NCBI GenBank assembly: GCA_029976075.1
Contig: JARKNW010000035.1
Location: forward strand, 124,001-188,000
Length of the DNA stretch: 64,000 nucleotides
Direction of reading: 5' to 3'
Origin: Pleomorphomonas sp.
GTDB taxonomy: Bacteria; Pseudomonadota; Alphaproteobacteria; Rhizobiales; Pleomorphomonadaceae
Below are positions 46,804-55,276 of this stretch, one piece after another (positions within the stretch are counted from its first letter, which is position 1; every line of letters starts with the position of its first letter). The notes beneath the pieces are model-generated. The model was not told the DNA's origin, made no database searches, and saw only the letters and a program-made list of their open reading frames with translations. Position numbers and translations under genes: made by a program.

Positions 46804-48195
46804 CTATTTCGTGCCGAGGGCGGTCATGGCGTTGGCTGAGAGAAGGTGCTCGAGATCGGAGGGCTCGATCAACTTGCGTTCGAGGACGATCTCGATCACC
46901 GAGCGCCCTGTGTCGCGCGCCGCAACCGCGACCTCGGTCGCCGCCTCGTAACCAAGGCGCGGCAGCAGTGCCGTAACGACGGCCCGGCTTTCGGCAACCT
47001 GCTTCCGGCAGGCCGCCTCGTCAACCGACAGGTCTTCGACACAACGTGTCCGGAAAATCGTTGAGGCCGCCTCCAGCAGGCTGATGCTATCGAGCAGGGC
47101 ATCGGCGAGAAGCGGCAAGAAGGCATTGAGTTCGAGCTGGCCGTTCTGCGCAGCCAGCGTCACCACTTGATCATTGCCCATTACCCGCATCGCCGCCTGC
47201 GCGACCGCTTCGGGAATCACCGGATTGACCTTGCCGGGCATGATCGACGAACCGGCCTGGACAGCCGGCAGCAAGATTTCGCCAAGGCCGGCCTGCGGGC
47301 CGGAAGACAGCAGTCGAAGATCGGAAGAGATCTTGAACAGATTGACGGCGTTGGCCTTGAGAATACCCGACACCTCGACGAAAGCGTCGGCATTCTGGGT
47401 CGCATCGACGAGATTCTCGGCGCGGGCCAGCCCCAGCCCGGTCACTTCGCGCAGTACTTCGGTGACCATGAAGACGTAATCGCGGGGCGCAGCAATGGCG
47501 GTGCCGATGGCGGTCCCCCCAAGATTGACGACGCGCAGCCGCTCCTCGCACTTGAAGACGCGCCAGCGATCGCGCGACAGCGCCTCGGCCCAGGCTGAAA
47601 ACACTGCACCATAGGCAATTGGACAAGCATCCTGCAGCTCGGTCCGAGCAATCTTGACGACGCCCGACCACGTCCGCTCCTTCTCCTGGAAGGCCACCTG
47701 CAAATCGGCAATCGCCTTCTCCAGGTTTTGGAGCAGGCGGATTGCGGCGATCTTGAGCGCCGTCGGAAAGGTGTCGTTGGTCGACTGATTGAGATTGACG
47801 TGGTCGTTGGGATGAACGCGGAGATGCTGTCCGCGCCGGCCGCCGAGCAGTTCCTCGGCGCGATTGGCGATCACCTCGTTGACGTTCATGTTGAGCGAAG
47901 TGCCCGCACCGCCCTGCAACGCATCAACGACAATCTCGGACAGGAGCGTACCGTCCTCAATCTCGCGGGCGGCGTGGATGATCGCCTCGGCCGCGTCATC
48001 GGCGAGAAAACCAAGACGATGGTTTGTCTTGGCAGCGGCGATCTTGACCGCCGCATAGGCCTTGACCAGTTCGGGATGCGCCGGCCGGCCCGTCAGCGGG
48101 AAATTCTCGCGCGCCCGCGCCGTGTGTATGCCCGAAAGAGCATCCACCGGAATGTCACGCTCGCCGATCAGATCGGCCTCGCGCCGCGTCGCCAT
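46804..48195 (-). CDS. aspA: Aspartate ammonia-lyase
   Basis: Reversibly splits aspartate to fumarate and ammonia. The 463-residue protein is a full-length fumarase/aspartase-superfamily member with the signature GSSIMPGKVNPV and the catalytic loop. VHPNDHVNLNQSTNDTFPTA favours aspartase. It sits between hydG (24 bases upstream) and hydF (14 bases downstream), clearly in one operon. Aspartase genes recur in hyd clusters; a supply of ammonia for the dithiomethylamine bridge of the H-cluster, or fumarate as an electron sink, is a possible reason. Confidence 0.93.
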   Translation of the reverse strand: MATRREADLIGERDIPVDALSGIHTARARENFPLTGRPAHPELVKAYAAVKIAAAKTNHRLGFLADDAAEAIIHAAREIEDGTLLSEIVVDALQGGAGTSLNMNVNEVIANRAEELLGGRRGQHLRVHPNDHVNLNQSTNDTFPTALKIAAIRLLQNLEKAIADLQVAFQEKERTWSGVVKIARTELQDACPIAYGAVFSAWAEALSRDRWRVFKCEERLRVVNLGGTAIGTAIAAPRDYVFMVTEVLREVTGLGLARAENLVDATQNADAFVEVSGILKANAVNLFKISSDLRLLSSGPQAGLGEILLPAVQAGSSIMPGKVNPVIPEAVAQAAMRVMGNDQVVTLAAQNGQLELNAFLPLLADALLDSISLLEAASTIFRTRCVEDLSVDEAACRKQVAESRAVVTALLPRLGYEAATEVAVAARDTGRSVIEIVLERKLIEPSDLEHLLSANAMTALGTK

Positions 48196-48219
48196 CGCCT
48201 GCCTCCAGGCGACGTCCCC

Positions 48220-49620
48220 TCAGCGGTAGACGTCGCGCTTGCCCTCGCGCACCTTGCGCATCATCGTCTCGGAGTAGCGGGCGATCTTCGGCTCCATGGT
48301 CGCAACCTCGGCAGCAACGGCTTTCTCGCCAGCGGCGCAGGTCTCGTCGGAACCGTAGTCGAGCATGTACTCCATGAACGACGACAGGGCGTTCGGGCCG
48401 CACATTTCGCGGATGAGGCCGGGCTTGGCAAGGTCCATGAAGTCGGCACCGGTACGCCCCATGCGATAGCAGGCCGTACAGAATGAGGGAACACAACCAC
48501 TTGCGGCAATGTCGCGCACCACCTCGTCGAGCGGACGATGATCGCCGCGGGTGAACTGGGCGGCCTGTTCCTCGACCGGCGTAGCGTAGCCACCGGGGTT
48601 GGTCCGGCTGCCACCGGAGATCTGCGATACGCCGAGACGGAAGGCATCGCGGCGCATCTCGGGATTTTCGCGCGTCGACAGGATGATGCCCGTATAGGGC
48701 ACGGCGAGCCGCAGGATGGCGATGATCTTCTTGAAGTCGAAGTCGGAAACCATGTGCGGCGGGGCCATCGACACGTCCGAACCGACCGCGGGCTCCATGC
48801 GTGGCACCGAAATGGTGTGAGGACCAACGCCGAACGCATCCTCGAGGTGGGCGATGTGCTGCATGGTAGCCAGCACCTCGAAGCGCCAATCGTGCAGGCC
48901 GAACAACGGGCCGATACCGACGTCATCGATGCCGGCCGCCATGGCGCGGTCCATCACAGACACACGCCAGTCGAAATCCGCCTTGGCGCCCGACGGATGC
49001 ATCGCCTCGTAGACCTTGCGGTTATAGGTCTCCTGGAACAACTGATAGGTCCCGATTCCGGTCGCCTTCAGGCGGCGAAACTCGTCGGTCTCCAGCGGAG
49101 CGACGTTGACATTGATGCGGCGGATCTCACCGCGGCCCCGCTTCACCGAATAGACACGTTCGATGGCGTCGACGAGGTACTGGAAGCCGGTCTTCGGAAA
49201 CGCCTCGCCACCGATCAACAGAACACGCTTGTGGCCCTGGTCGATGAGGGCTGCCGTCTCGGCCTCGATTTCCTCCATGGTGAGGATCTTGCGGTCGAGC
49301 TCCTTGTTGGACCGACGGAACGCGCAATAGACGCACTCGTTGAGACAGATGTTGGAGAAATAGAGAGGCGCGAACAGCACGATGCGGGGACCGTATATCT
49401 CGGTCTTCACCTTCTCGGCGGCGTGGAACAACTCGCCCACGAGATCGGGATCGGTTACGGCACAGAGAACGGCAACGTCATCTTCCGACAAACCACCCAG
49501 TAGCATCGCCTTCTCAAGGATCTCGCGCACGCGGAGCTTGTCCGCTCCGGCAGCGGTGGCGGCGATCTCGGTCTCGATGCGGGTTTCATCGAGCCAGGTG
49601 ATCCGTTCGGTCTTCGTCAT
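48220..49620 (-). CDS. hydG: [FeFe]-hydrogenase maturase HydG (radical SAM tyrosine lyase)
   Basis: Radical-SAM enzyme that cleaves tyrosine to make the CO and cyanide ligands of the H-cluster. The 466-residue protein has C92-x3-C96-x2-C99 (CLNECVYC) for the SAM cluster and the C-terminal auxiliary-cluster motif C381-x2-C384-x22-C407. QLFQETYNRKVYEAMHPSG and VGIGPLFGLHDWRFE are HydG-specific. It is the first gene of the leftward hydG-aspA-hydF operon, whose promoter region carries an FNR-like site. Confidence 0.96.
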   Translation of the reverse strand: MTKTERITWLDETRIETEIAATAAGADKLRVREILEKAMLLGGLSEDDVAVLCAVTDPDLVGELFHAAEKVKTEIYGPRIVLFAPLYFSNICLNECVYCAFRRSNKELDRKILTMEEIEAETAALIDQGHKRVLLIGGEAFPKTGFQYLVDAIERVYSVKRGRGEIRRINVNVAPLETDEFRRLKATGIGTYQLFQETYNRKVYEAMHPSGAKADFDWRVSVMDRAMAAGIDDVGIGPLFGLHDWRFEVLATMQHIAHLEDAFGVGPHTISVPRMEPAVGSDVSMAPPHMVSDFDFKKIIAILRLAVPYTGIILSTRENPEMRRDAFRLGVSQISGGSRTNPGGYATPVEEQAAQFTRGDHRPLDEVVRDIAASGCVPSFCTACYRMGRTGADFMDLAKPGLIREMCGPNALSSFMEYMLDYGSDETCAAGEKAVAAEVATMEPKIARYSETMMRKVREGKRDVYR

Positions 49621-49696
49621 CGTTGCAGCCTTTCACCGGCCCGTCCGCCGGAGCGATTTCTGCAAGCGACACTGCCCGATCTCATTCACGGACGAT

Positions 49697-49710
49697 TTGC
49701 GTAAGATCAA
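49697..49710 (-). promoter_or_regulatory. FNR/FixK-like site upstream of hydG
   Basis: On the minus strand TTGA-N6-GCAA, one base away from the TTGA-N6-TCAA consensus of FNR/FixK proteins, about 80 bp before the hydG start. Its place fits oxygen control of the hyd operon; a single match, so tentative. Confidence 0.45.
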
Positions 49711-49867
49711 TCCTAACTCGGTTAAACTGGAATAGTGGGGTAATCAAAGCTAGAAAAGCCGCATCTACGCGGCATTTCACTTATGGTAATTTATGCTGTT
49801 TGCAGGCCAACATTCCCTGTTGACCCAAAAGCGGGTAGGCTCGAAACGAGTCAGCGAGGTTTTTCAC

Positions 49868-50413
49868 ATGAGCGACAGGGACCACGAAGCCTTGTCCGGC
49901 GACTCTACCGGACGGCAAGGCAGCGCTCGCAATCGGGCCCGCCTGAGGGACGTTTCCCGTTCGTTGCCGATCGCCCTTCTGAGAACACGCGAAGCGATGA
50001 TGCGGCAGTTCCGGCCGGTGCTGAAATCTGTCGACCTCACCGAACAGCAATGGCGCGTTCTGAAGGCGCTCGATTCCGTGCCCGAGATCGACGCCACAGG
50101 CCTTGCCATGGCGACCTTCCTGCTGCCGCCGTCACTGTCGCGAATCTTGCGCGATCTCGAAGGACGACACCTGATCAACCGTCGCCCCGACCCCGCCGAT
50201 CTCAGGGCTTGGCTGATCTCGCTTACGCCGGACGGGCAAAAGACCATCGACGCAGCGGGCGTATGGGCCGAGACGGTTTATGCCGCCATAACGGAGCGGA
50301 TCGGGCAAGAACGCCTCGATACGCTGATGCGGCTGCTGAGGGATATTGAGCAGGATCTCGATGGACAGCCGGTCGAACAAGAAGGCGAGGCCCCCGGCCT
50401 TCATGACGACTGA
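49868..50413 (+). CDS. MarR-family regulator (HpaR-like)
   Basis: A 181-residue winged-helix regulator. The core (LPIALLRTREAMMRQFRPVL, LTEQQWRVLKALD, LLPPSLSRILRDLEGRHLI, RAWLISLTPDG) matches the HpaR branch that controls aromatic-acid genes. The ATG at 49868 has GCGAGG upstream; 25 upstream in-frame residues are rejected. It is divergent from hydG and heads a three-gene unit with a DUF1349 gene and an ABC ATPase. No aromatic-degradation gene is visible. Confidence 0.87.
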   Translation: MSDRDHEALSGDSTGRQGSARNRARLRDVSRSLPIALLRTREAMMRQFRPVLKSVDLTEQQWRVLKALDSVPEIDATGLAMATFLLPPSLSRILRDLEGRHLINRRPDPADLRAWLISLTPDGQKTIDAAGVWAETVYAAITERIGQERLDTLMRLLRDIEQDLDGQPVEQEGEAPGLHDD

Positions 50414-50424
50414 GCGGAGGGAAC

Positions 50425-51012
50425 ATGCCGAAGACTGGATTTGACGGCGGTGCGTGGCTGAACGAGCCATCCCGCTGGAGCGTTGACAGCGATCACCTGA
50501 CGGTGACGACGGAACGTGAGACAGATTTCTGGCGAGAGACCTACTACGGCTTCGTCCACGACAACGGCCATGCCTATCTGGTGCCGACGGAAGATGGCTT
50601 TACAGCCTTGCTGCGCATTCGGGCCAACTACACGGCCAACTTCGATCAGGCCGGCCTCATGCTGTATCTCGATGACCGGCATTGGCTCAAATGCGGCGTC
50701 GAGCTGACAGATGGTGATCGCTTCCTGTCGGTCGTGGTGACCAATGGGCGCTCCGACTGGTCGGTCTGCCAGCCGTTCCGCGAACTCGATGATTTTCGCC
50801 TGCGAATGACCGTGAAAGAAGGGGCCGTGCTGATCCACGCCTCTCGTGACGGTGTCTCCTGGTCGATGCTGCGGGTGGCCGCTTTCGCACCAGCGTCAAG
50901 CTATCGCATCGGGCCGATGACCTGCTCGCCGTCGCGGGCCGGTCTCGAAGTGACGTTCTCCGACTTCTCGATTGGCCCGGCTTCCACCGAGCCGCTGCAT
51001 GCCGAGGTCTGA
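50425..51012 (+). CDS. DUF1349 concanavalin-like protein
   Basis: A 195-residue protein of the DUF1349 family, a beta-jellyroll related to concanavalin-type lectins and glycosidase side domains. Motifs: TDFWRETYYGFVHDNGHAY, NFDQAGLMLYLDDRHWLKCG, SDWSVCQ. No signal peptide, so cytoplasmic. It lies 11 bases after the MarR gene and 18 before the ABC ATPase, so it is co-transcribed. Function unknown. Confidence 0.85.
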   Translation: MPKTGFDGGAWLNEPSRWSVDSDHLTVTTERETDFWRETYYGFVHDNGHAYLVPTEDGFTALLRIRANYTANFDQAGLMLYLDDRHWLKCGVELTDGDRFLSVVVTNGRSDWSVCQPFRELDDFRLRMTVKEGAVLIHASRDGVSWSMLRVAAFAPASSYRIGPMTCSPSRAGLEVTFSDFSIGPASTEPLHAEV

Positions 51013-51030
51013 GACGATCGTGGGGTTCCA

Positions 51031-51834
51031 ATGACCGCTGTTCCCGCTATCCAGCTTGCTGATGTCGGCAAGGTGTTTGCCGCCGATGCCGGAGGAACGG
51101 TGACGGCACTCGCCAATGTCGACCTCGAGGTGGTGGCTGGCGAGTTCGTGGCATTGATCGGCCCGTCGGGTTGCGGCAAGAGCACAATCCTGCGGCTTGT
51201 CGCCGGTCTCGATCAGCCGAGCGAGGGATCGGTGGTGGTTCATGGCGGCAAGCCGGAGACCCTCAGCCGCGCCCACAAACTGGGCTTTGCCTTCCAGGAC
51301 GCGGCGCTGCTGCCCTGGCTCGATGTTCGTGACAATGTCGCCATGCCGTTCCGACTGGCCGGCGCCGAAGAAAACATGGACCGCGTGGCAGCGCTGATCG
51401 ACCTCGTCGGGCTGACAGGTTTCGAGCGAGCAAGGCCGGAGGAACTATCGGGCGGCATGCGCCAGCGTGTCGCGATTGCTCGCGCCTTGGTGCTTGAACC
51501 GGAAGTCCTGCTCCTCGACGAGCCGTTCGGTGCCCTCGATGCGGTCACGCGACGGCAGATGAATCTCGAACTGCAACGCATCTGGAGCGCCACGAGGACG
51601 ACGACGCTCCTGGTCACGCATGCCGTCGACGAGGCCCTGTTCCTTGCCGATCGTGTTTTGATCATGAGTCCGCGCCCAGGCCACGTCGTCGAGGCGGTTC
51701 CGGTTCCCTTCAGCCGGCCGCGGGCGCCCGCTCTTCTGCGGGAAGCCGATTTCCACGCCCTCGAGGACAAGTTGACGGAAGCGCTCATTCCCGAAGCCAA
51801 TGACGATACGATAAGCATGCAGCCTATTGCGTAG
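51031..51834 (+). CDS. ABC transporter ATP-binding protein, nitrate/sulfonate/taurine type (orphan)
   Basis: A 267-residue ATPase of the SsuB/TauB group. Walker A GPSGCGKST (residues 48-56), LSGGMRQRVAIARAL signature, Walker B VLLLDEPFGALD, and H-loop VTHAVDEA are intact. A permease and a binding protein are expected beside it, but the next thing downstream is the broken tRNA-Pro and the prophage. Its partners may lie beyond the prophage or elsewhere. Confidence 0.9.
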   Translation: MTAVPAIQLADVGKVFAADAGGTVTALANVDLEVVAGEFVALIGPSGCGKSTILRLVAGLDQPSEGSVVVHGGKPETLSRAHKLGFAFQDAALLPWLDVRDNVAMPFRLAGAEENMDRVAALIDLVGLTGFERARPEELSGGMRQRVAIARALVLEPEVLLLDEPFGALDAVTRRQMNLELQRIWSATRTTTLLVTHAVDEALFLADRVLIMSPRPGHVVEAVPVPFSRPRAPALLREADFHALEDKLTEALIPEANDDTISMQPIA

Positions 51835-51873
51835 CTGCTTCCAAGACGCTAGGTAAACTCCACGTTTCGGTCG

Positions 51874-51914
<41 letters not shown>

Positions 51915-51936
51915 CATGGGCTCAACTGAAATCAGT

Positions 51937-53097
51937 CTATGAATTCTGAGACTTGCGCTTTGCGTGCTTGGCATTCCGGGATTTTTTCCGGGAGTCGGCG
52001 CGCTCCATTCCTTCGCGAAGGTCGTCGAGGGAGGCGTGGGCATAGCGGGCTGTGGTGGTGATGTCCTTGTGGCCGGCGAGTTTCTGGGCGAGTTTGAGGT
52101 TGCCGGTTTCGCGCACGAGGCGGGTGAGCGCCGTGTGGCGAAGATCGTGCAGGCGGAAGTCGGTGACCTTGGCCTTTTCCCGGTCGCGGCGCCAGCGACT
52201 TTTCAAGCCCTGGTAGGTGATGGGAACGATATCGCCGCGCTGAATGCGTCGGCCGGCGTCGCGGCGCTGGGCGATATAGGTGAAGACGTGCTGAGGATCG
52301 TAGTTACGCAGGGGCCAAAGGATATCGCGGATTTCCTGGGTGATGGGGATCAGGCGTTTTTGGCTTGCGGCGCCGCGGCGGCCCTTGCCGGTGATTTCGA
52401 TGGCGCTCGCCGTCCAGTAGACCTTGTCCCATGTGAGGCCGACGACCTCCTCGAGGCGGCATCCGGAGGCCAGCATGAAGCGGATGGACGGCAGGTAGTC
52501 GTCGCGGATGGCGTCGAAGATGGCAGCCTCTTCCTGGTCGGACGCTTCGCGGATCCGCTCCTGCGGCTCGGGCAATAGCAAGTCTGCCCAGACAATCGGC
52601 TGCAGATCATTCACCTGCCAGACGTTTTCGGCGCGCTTGAGAACGCGGCGCAGCGGCTCGGTGAAAGTACGGTTGACGGTGCCATTCGCGATCAGGCGCT
52701 TGGATTTTTTGCCGCCGGTGGTGGCGGCGCGCCGGCGGCTGATGGCCTCGGCTATCTTGGCGGAATCTATGGACTTGACATAGGTGTCGGCACCGAGCAG
52801 CGCGGTGATGTTGCCCATGTAGCCCCAGATATCGTCCTCGGTTTCGGCAAACCTGCCGACTTCCTCGTAGTATCTGGAGCAGGCGGCGCCGAGCTTCATC
52901 GGCGCCTTGGCCAGTTCGTGCCGCTCCTGCTGGGCGGCTTCTACGCGCGTGAGCTCGTCCTTTTCGAACTGCTCGGCGTCGCGTTTGGTCGTGCACTTCG
53001 TGGAACCTGAAAATCGTAGACCACCGCACTGGAAGTCGTACTGGTAGAACGGCGACTTGTATTTGCCATCTCGGCCTTTAGGTCGGTAGACCGACAT
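51937..53097 (-). CDS. Phage tyrosine integrase
   Basis: Site-specific recombinase of 386 residues that inserts the phage at the tRNA gene. Catalytic residues are all visible: R214 (ASGCRLEEV), H317 and R320 (LHDLRHTAL), H343 (AGHKDI), nucleophile Y352 (TARYAH). The N-terminal arm-type and core-binding domains fill residues 1-180. The start ATG at 53097 has GAGGAG upstream. The frame stays open to 54105, but that part overlaps ssb and is not coding. It faces the tRNA junction, as integrase genes usually do. Confidence 0.95.
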   Translation of the reverse strand: MSVYRPKGRDGKYKSPFYQYDFQCGGLRFSGSTKCTTKRDAEQFEKDELTRVEAAQQERHELAKAPMKLGAACSRYYEEVGRFAETEDDIWGYMGNITALLGADTYVKSIDSAKIAEAISRRRAATTGGKKSKRLIANGTVNRTFTEPLRRVLKRAENVWQVNDLQPIVWADLLLPEPQERIREASDQEEAAIFDAIRDDYLPSIRFMLASGCRLEEVVGLTWDKVYWTASAIEITGKGRRGAASQKRLIPITQEIRDILWPLRNYDPQHVFTYIAQRRDAGRRIQRGDIVPITYQGLKSRWRRDREKAKVTDFRLHDLRHTALTRLVRETGNLKLAQKLAGHKDITTTARYAHASLDDLREGMERADSRKKSRNAKHAKRKSQNS

Positions 53098-53312
53098 TTC
53101 CGCTCCTCCAGGAACGCTTCGATATCGTCGCGGCCAAATTTGCGCCGCTTGCGCTGCCGGCCGATGCCGATCAGCCGACTGGAAATCTGCCCACGATTGA
53201 CGAAACCCCGCAACGTCTTTTCGTCGAGGTTGAGCAGCTTGGCCGCTTCCTTGAAGGGGATCAGCAACTGATCGGCAAATGCGCGATCGAGGGCAGAGGT
53301 GGATTGGTCCAT
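52941..53312 (-). CDS. Excisionase-like HTH protein
   Basis: A 123-residue small protein with a MerR-like winged helix near the start (PFKEAAKLLNLDEKTLRGFV, then GRQRKRRKFGRDDIEAFL), the usual excisionase/AlpA pattern. It precedes and overlaps the integrase gene by 157 bases in another frame; its last 50 residues come from that overlap and are low-complexity, so only the first 70 or so look selected. It probably controls the direction of recombination. Confidence 0.68.
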   Translation of the reverse strand: MDQSTSALDRAFADQLLIPFKEAAKLLNLDEKTLRGFVNRGQISSRLIGIGRQRKRRKFGRDDIEAFLEERKCRSTDLKAEMANTSRRSTSTTSSAVVYDFQVPRSARPNATPSSSKRTSSRA

Positions 53313-53324
53313 GGTTGCCTCCCC

Positions 53325-53804
53325 TCAAAACGGCACTTCGTCGTCGAGATCTGACGAGAAGTTGCTGGCGCTGCCTGGCGGCGGGGCGGGCTGGCGAGTG
53401 CTGGTAGTGCCGTAGCTGTCGGGATCGTCGGCGGCGGGCGGCCGGGTGCTGGGCGTGTGGTCGAGCAAGGTCAGCGCGCCGCGGAACTTCTGCAGCACCA
53501 CCTCGGTGGTGTAACGCTCGACGTTGGCCTGGTCGGTCCATTTGCGGGTTTGCAGCTGGCCCTCGATGTAGACCTTCGAACCCTTCTTCAGGTACTGCTC
53601 GGCCAGCTTGGCGAGGCCCTCGTTGAAGATGACGACCTGATGCCACTCGGTGCGCTCCTTGCGCTCGCCGGTGTTCTTGTCGCGCCACATGTCCGACGTG
53701 GCGATGCGCAGGTTGACGATGGGGTCGCCGGCGCCATTGCGGCGCACGTCGGGATCTCGGCCGAGGTTGCCGATGAGGATGACTTTGTTGACGCTGCCGG
53801 CCAT
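53325..53804 (-). CDS. ssb: Phage single-stranded DNA-binding protein
   Basis: SSB of 159 residues: OB-fold N-terminus ([19 protein letters not shown], the TEWHQVVIF strand, [11 protein letters not shown]), a Pro-rich linker, and the acidic C-terminal tip DLDDEVPF that recruits host replication proteins. It begins three bases after the stop of the gene upstream in the operon and ends 12 bases before the excisionase-like gene. Confidence 0.95.
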   Translation of the reverse strand: MAGSVNKVILIGNLGRDPDVRRNGAGDPIVNLRIATSDMWRDKNTGERKERTEWHQVVIFNEGLAKLAEQYLKKGSKVYIEGQLQTRKWTDQANVERYTTEVVLQKFRGALTLLDHTPSTRPPAADDPDSYGTTSTRQPAPPPGSASNFSSDLDDEVPF

Positions 53805-53807
53805 GGG

Positions 53808-54680
53808 TCAGGCCTCCTGCGATGGACCAAGGGTCACAGGTATGCCGACCTTGGCGCTGGTTGCGTTGAATTTGGTTCGGACGGCCTGATCCAGATCGAT
53901 GCCGGCCGACAGGGAAACCAGATCGGCGCAGATCACCACGTCGGCGAGTTCGTCCGCCAAATCCTGCTTGGTGCTTCTGGAGCCAACCCAGCCGCGGTTT
54001 TCGCGTTCGAGTTTCTTGATGACATTGAGCGCTTCGCCAGTTTCGCCGGCTAGCTCTATGCCTCGGAAGGCAAGGTCGGGTTGCTGGTTGGGATCCGGAC
54101 ACCAAATCTTCTGCCGGGCGATGTTGGCTGCGCGCAGGCCTATGAAGGACAACCCGGCGGAATGACCATTGACAACTTGTGGCGTCGGCGTTTTCTGCGT
54201 TTCCAGATTGGCCATCGCAACCTGAGAGAAAACCAATTTGCTGCCGTCCGCCTTGTGCAACCGAAAATAGAGGTCATCGCTCCAGGTGAGAACCTTGACA
54301 TAGCAGGGCTCATCCTCGGTGTTCCGGCCGACTGCGACATAGTTACTGGCGAACTCGTCCATCGTCTCGGCGTAGGTGTCGGTATCGCTCGGCTCCATAA
54401 ACCCATTGGCGCCTTCCGGCAGCGCGTCGTCACAGGACCAACTGCCATTCGGGTGCAGCGTTATCTCGAATGTGCCGTGGTCGACGACCCAGTTGAAGCG
54501 GACGATGTCGCCGATGTCGACGCGCACCGGCTGCTGCTCGCAGACATCGTCGGAGAATAGCCACTTGGCGCCGTTCGGATGGGTGGCAATCCAGTCTTCC
54601 GGCCGGGCGCGTGGATTGGGGCAGATATCCTCGATGAAGATGCTGGGCACCCAGCGGCGGAGGGAGGTTAGATCAGCCAT
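53808..54680 (-). CDS. Unknown N-terminal domain fused to MazG-like nucleotide pyrophosphohydrolase
   Basis: A 290-residue protein. The last 110 residues (FRGIELAGETGEALNVIKKL, then DLADELADVVICADLVSLSA) are a MazG-type all-alpha NTP pyrophosphohydrolase with the acidic metal ligands E-x2-E and E-x2-D. The first 180 residues (LRRWVPSIFIEDICPNPRAR, GDIVRFNWVVDHGTFEI) match nothing I recognise. The ATG at 54680 has GGAG upstream and overlaps the previous gene by eight bases. The MazG domain may clear alarmones or modified nucleotides during infection. Confidence 0.7.
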   Translation of the reverse strand: MADLTSLRRWVPSIFIEDICPNPRARPEDWIATHPNGAKWLFSDDVCEQQPVRVDIGDIVRFNWVVDHGTFEITLHPNGSWSCDDALPEGANGFMEPSDTDTYAETMDEFASNYVAVGRNTEDEPCYVKVLTWSDDLYFRLHKADGSKLVFSQVAMANLETQKTPTPQVVNGHSAGLSFIGLRAANIARQKIWCPDPNQQPDLAFRGIELAGETGEALNVIKKLERENRGWVGSRSTKQDLADELADVVICADLVSLSAGIDLDQAVRTKFNATSAKVGIPVTLGPSQEA

Positions 54681-55056
54681 GGTCGTCTCCAAGGTCGAGC
54701 GGTAGCGTTCCATCGTCCTGGTCGTCATCGTCTTTGACGACGTCGAAATCGTCGGGCGGCGGCAGGTAGCGGCCGGCGGGTTGGTAGGGCTTGTTGGCGC
54801 GCAGCGCTGTGGCCTCATCGGTGAGCGTCAGCGAAAAGATGGAAGCGCCGCCGTACCAATGGGTGGTCCAACCCTTGGCTTCTGGGTTGCCCTCGTTGGG
54901 AACATCGACGCGGAGCATCTTGGCGCCGAAGCGTTCTTCCTCGCGGATGCGGCCGGTATGGCGGCGATGGCCGAACACCTCGACGACAGCCCATTCGAAG
55001 GCGTCAGGCTCGGGCGTGGTGGTGGCATCGGTCTGGGTTTCGTTGGTGTCAGCCAT
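54673..55056 (-). CDS. Phage hypothetical protein
   Basis: A 127-residue protein. Residues 20-75 look folded (FEWAVVEVFGHRRHTGRIRE, VDVPNEGNP, GWTTHWYGGASIFSLT); the C-terminus is very acidic (DDDDQDDGTLPLDLGDD), as in many phage DNA mimics or adaptors. The start at 55056 is placed by AGGGG eight bases upstream; an ATG two codons earlier is possible. It overlaps both neighbours in the operon. No function assigned. Confidence 0.72.
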   Translation of the reverse strand: MADTNETQTDATTTPEPDAFEWAVVEVFGHRRHTGRIREEERFGAKMLRVDVPNEGNPEAKGWTTHWYGGASIFSLTLTDEATALRANKPYQPAGRYLPPPDDFDVVKDDDDQDDGTLPLDLGDDHG

Positions 55057-55276
55057 AGACATTTCCCCTGTAGAGTGCCGGTGCGCCGGTATCTGGGTTG
55101 ATGAAAGGAGCGCTGAGATTTTCCCGCTGGCAGTTGGGAAGCTTGTCGCCCCATTTTCCGCAGTCGTGGCATGGTCTCGGATTGCATGCCCCGTTTTGGG
55201 GAAACCCATCGGCGCACACCATTTCGCCCAGCCGATAGGACTTGCATGCATGCTGAAGCATAAGGTCGTCAGCCAT
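55049..55276 (-). CDS. Small cysteine-rich phage protein
   Basis: A 75-residue protein with six cysteines; five lie between residues 21 and 48 (MVCADGFPQNGACNPRPCHD, CGKWGDKLPNC), probably a zinc-binding knuckle. The ATG at 55276 has AGGAAG upstream and the gene overlaps the next one by eight bases. No homologue recognised. Confidence 0.65.
   Translation of the reverse strand: MADDLMLQHACKSYRLGEMVCADGFPQNGACNPRPCHDCGKWGDKLPNCQRENLSAPFINPDTGAPALYRGNVYG

Noticed and set aside
51937..54105. A 722-residue leftward reading frame
   Set aside because: Only the part up to 53097 codes for integrase; the rest runs out of frame through ssb and the excisionase-like gene.
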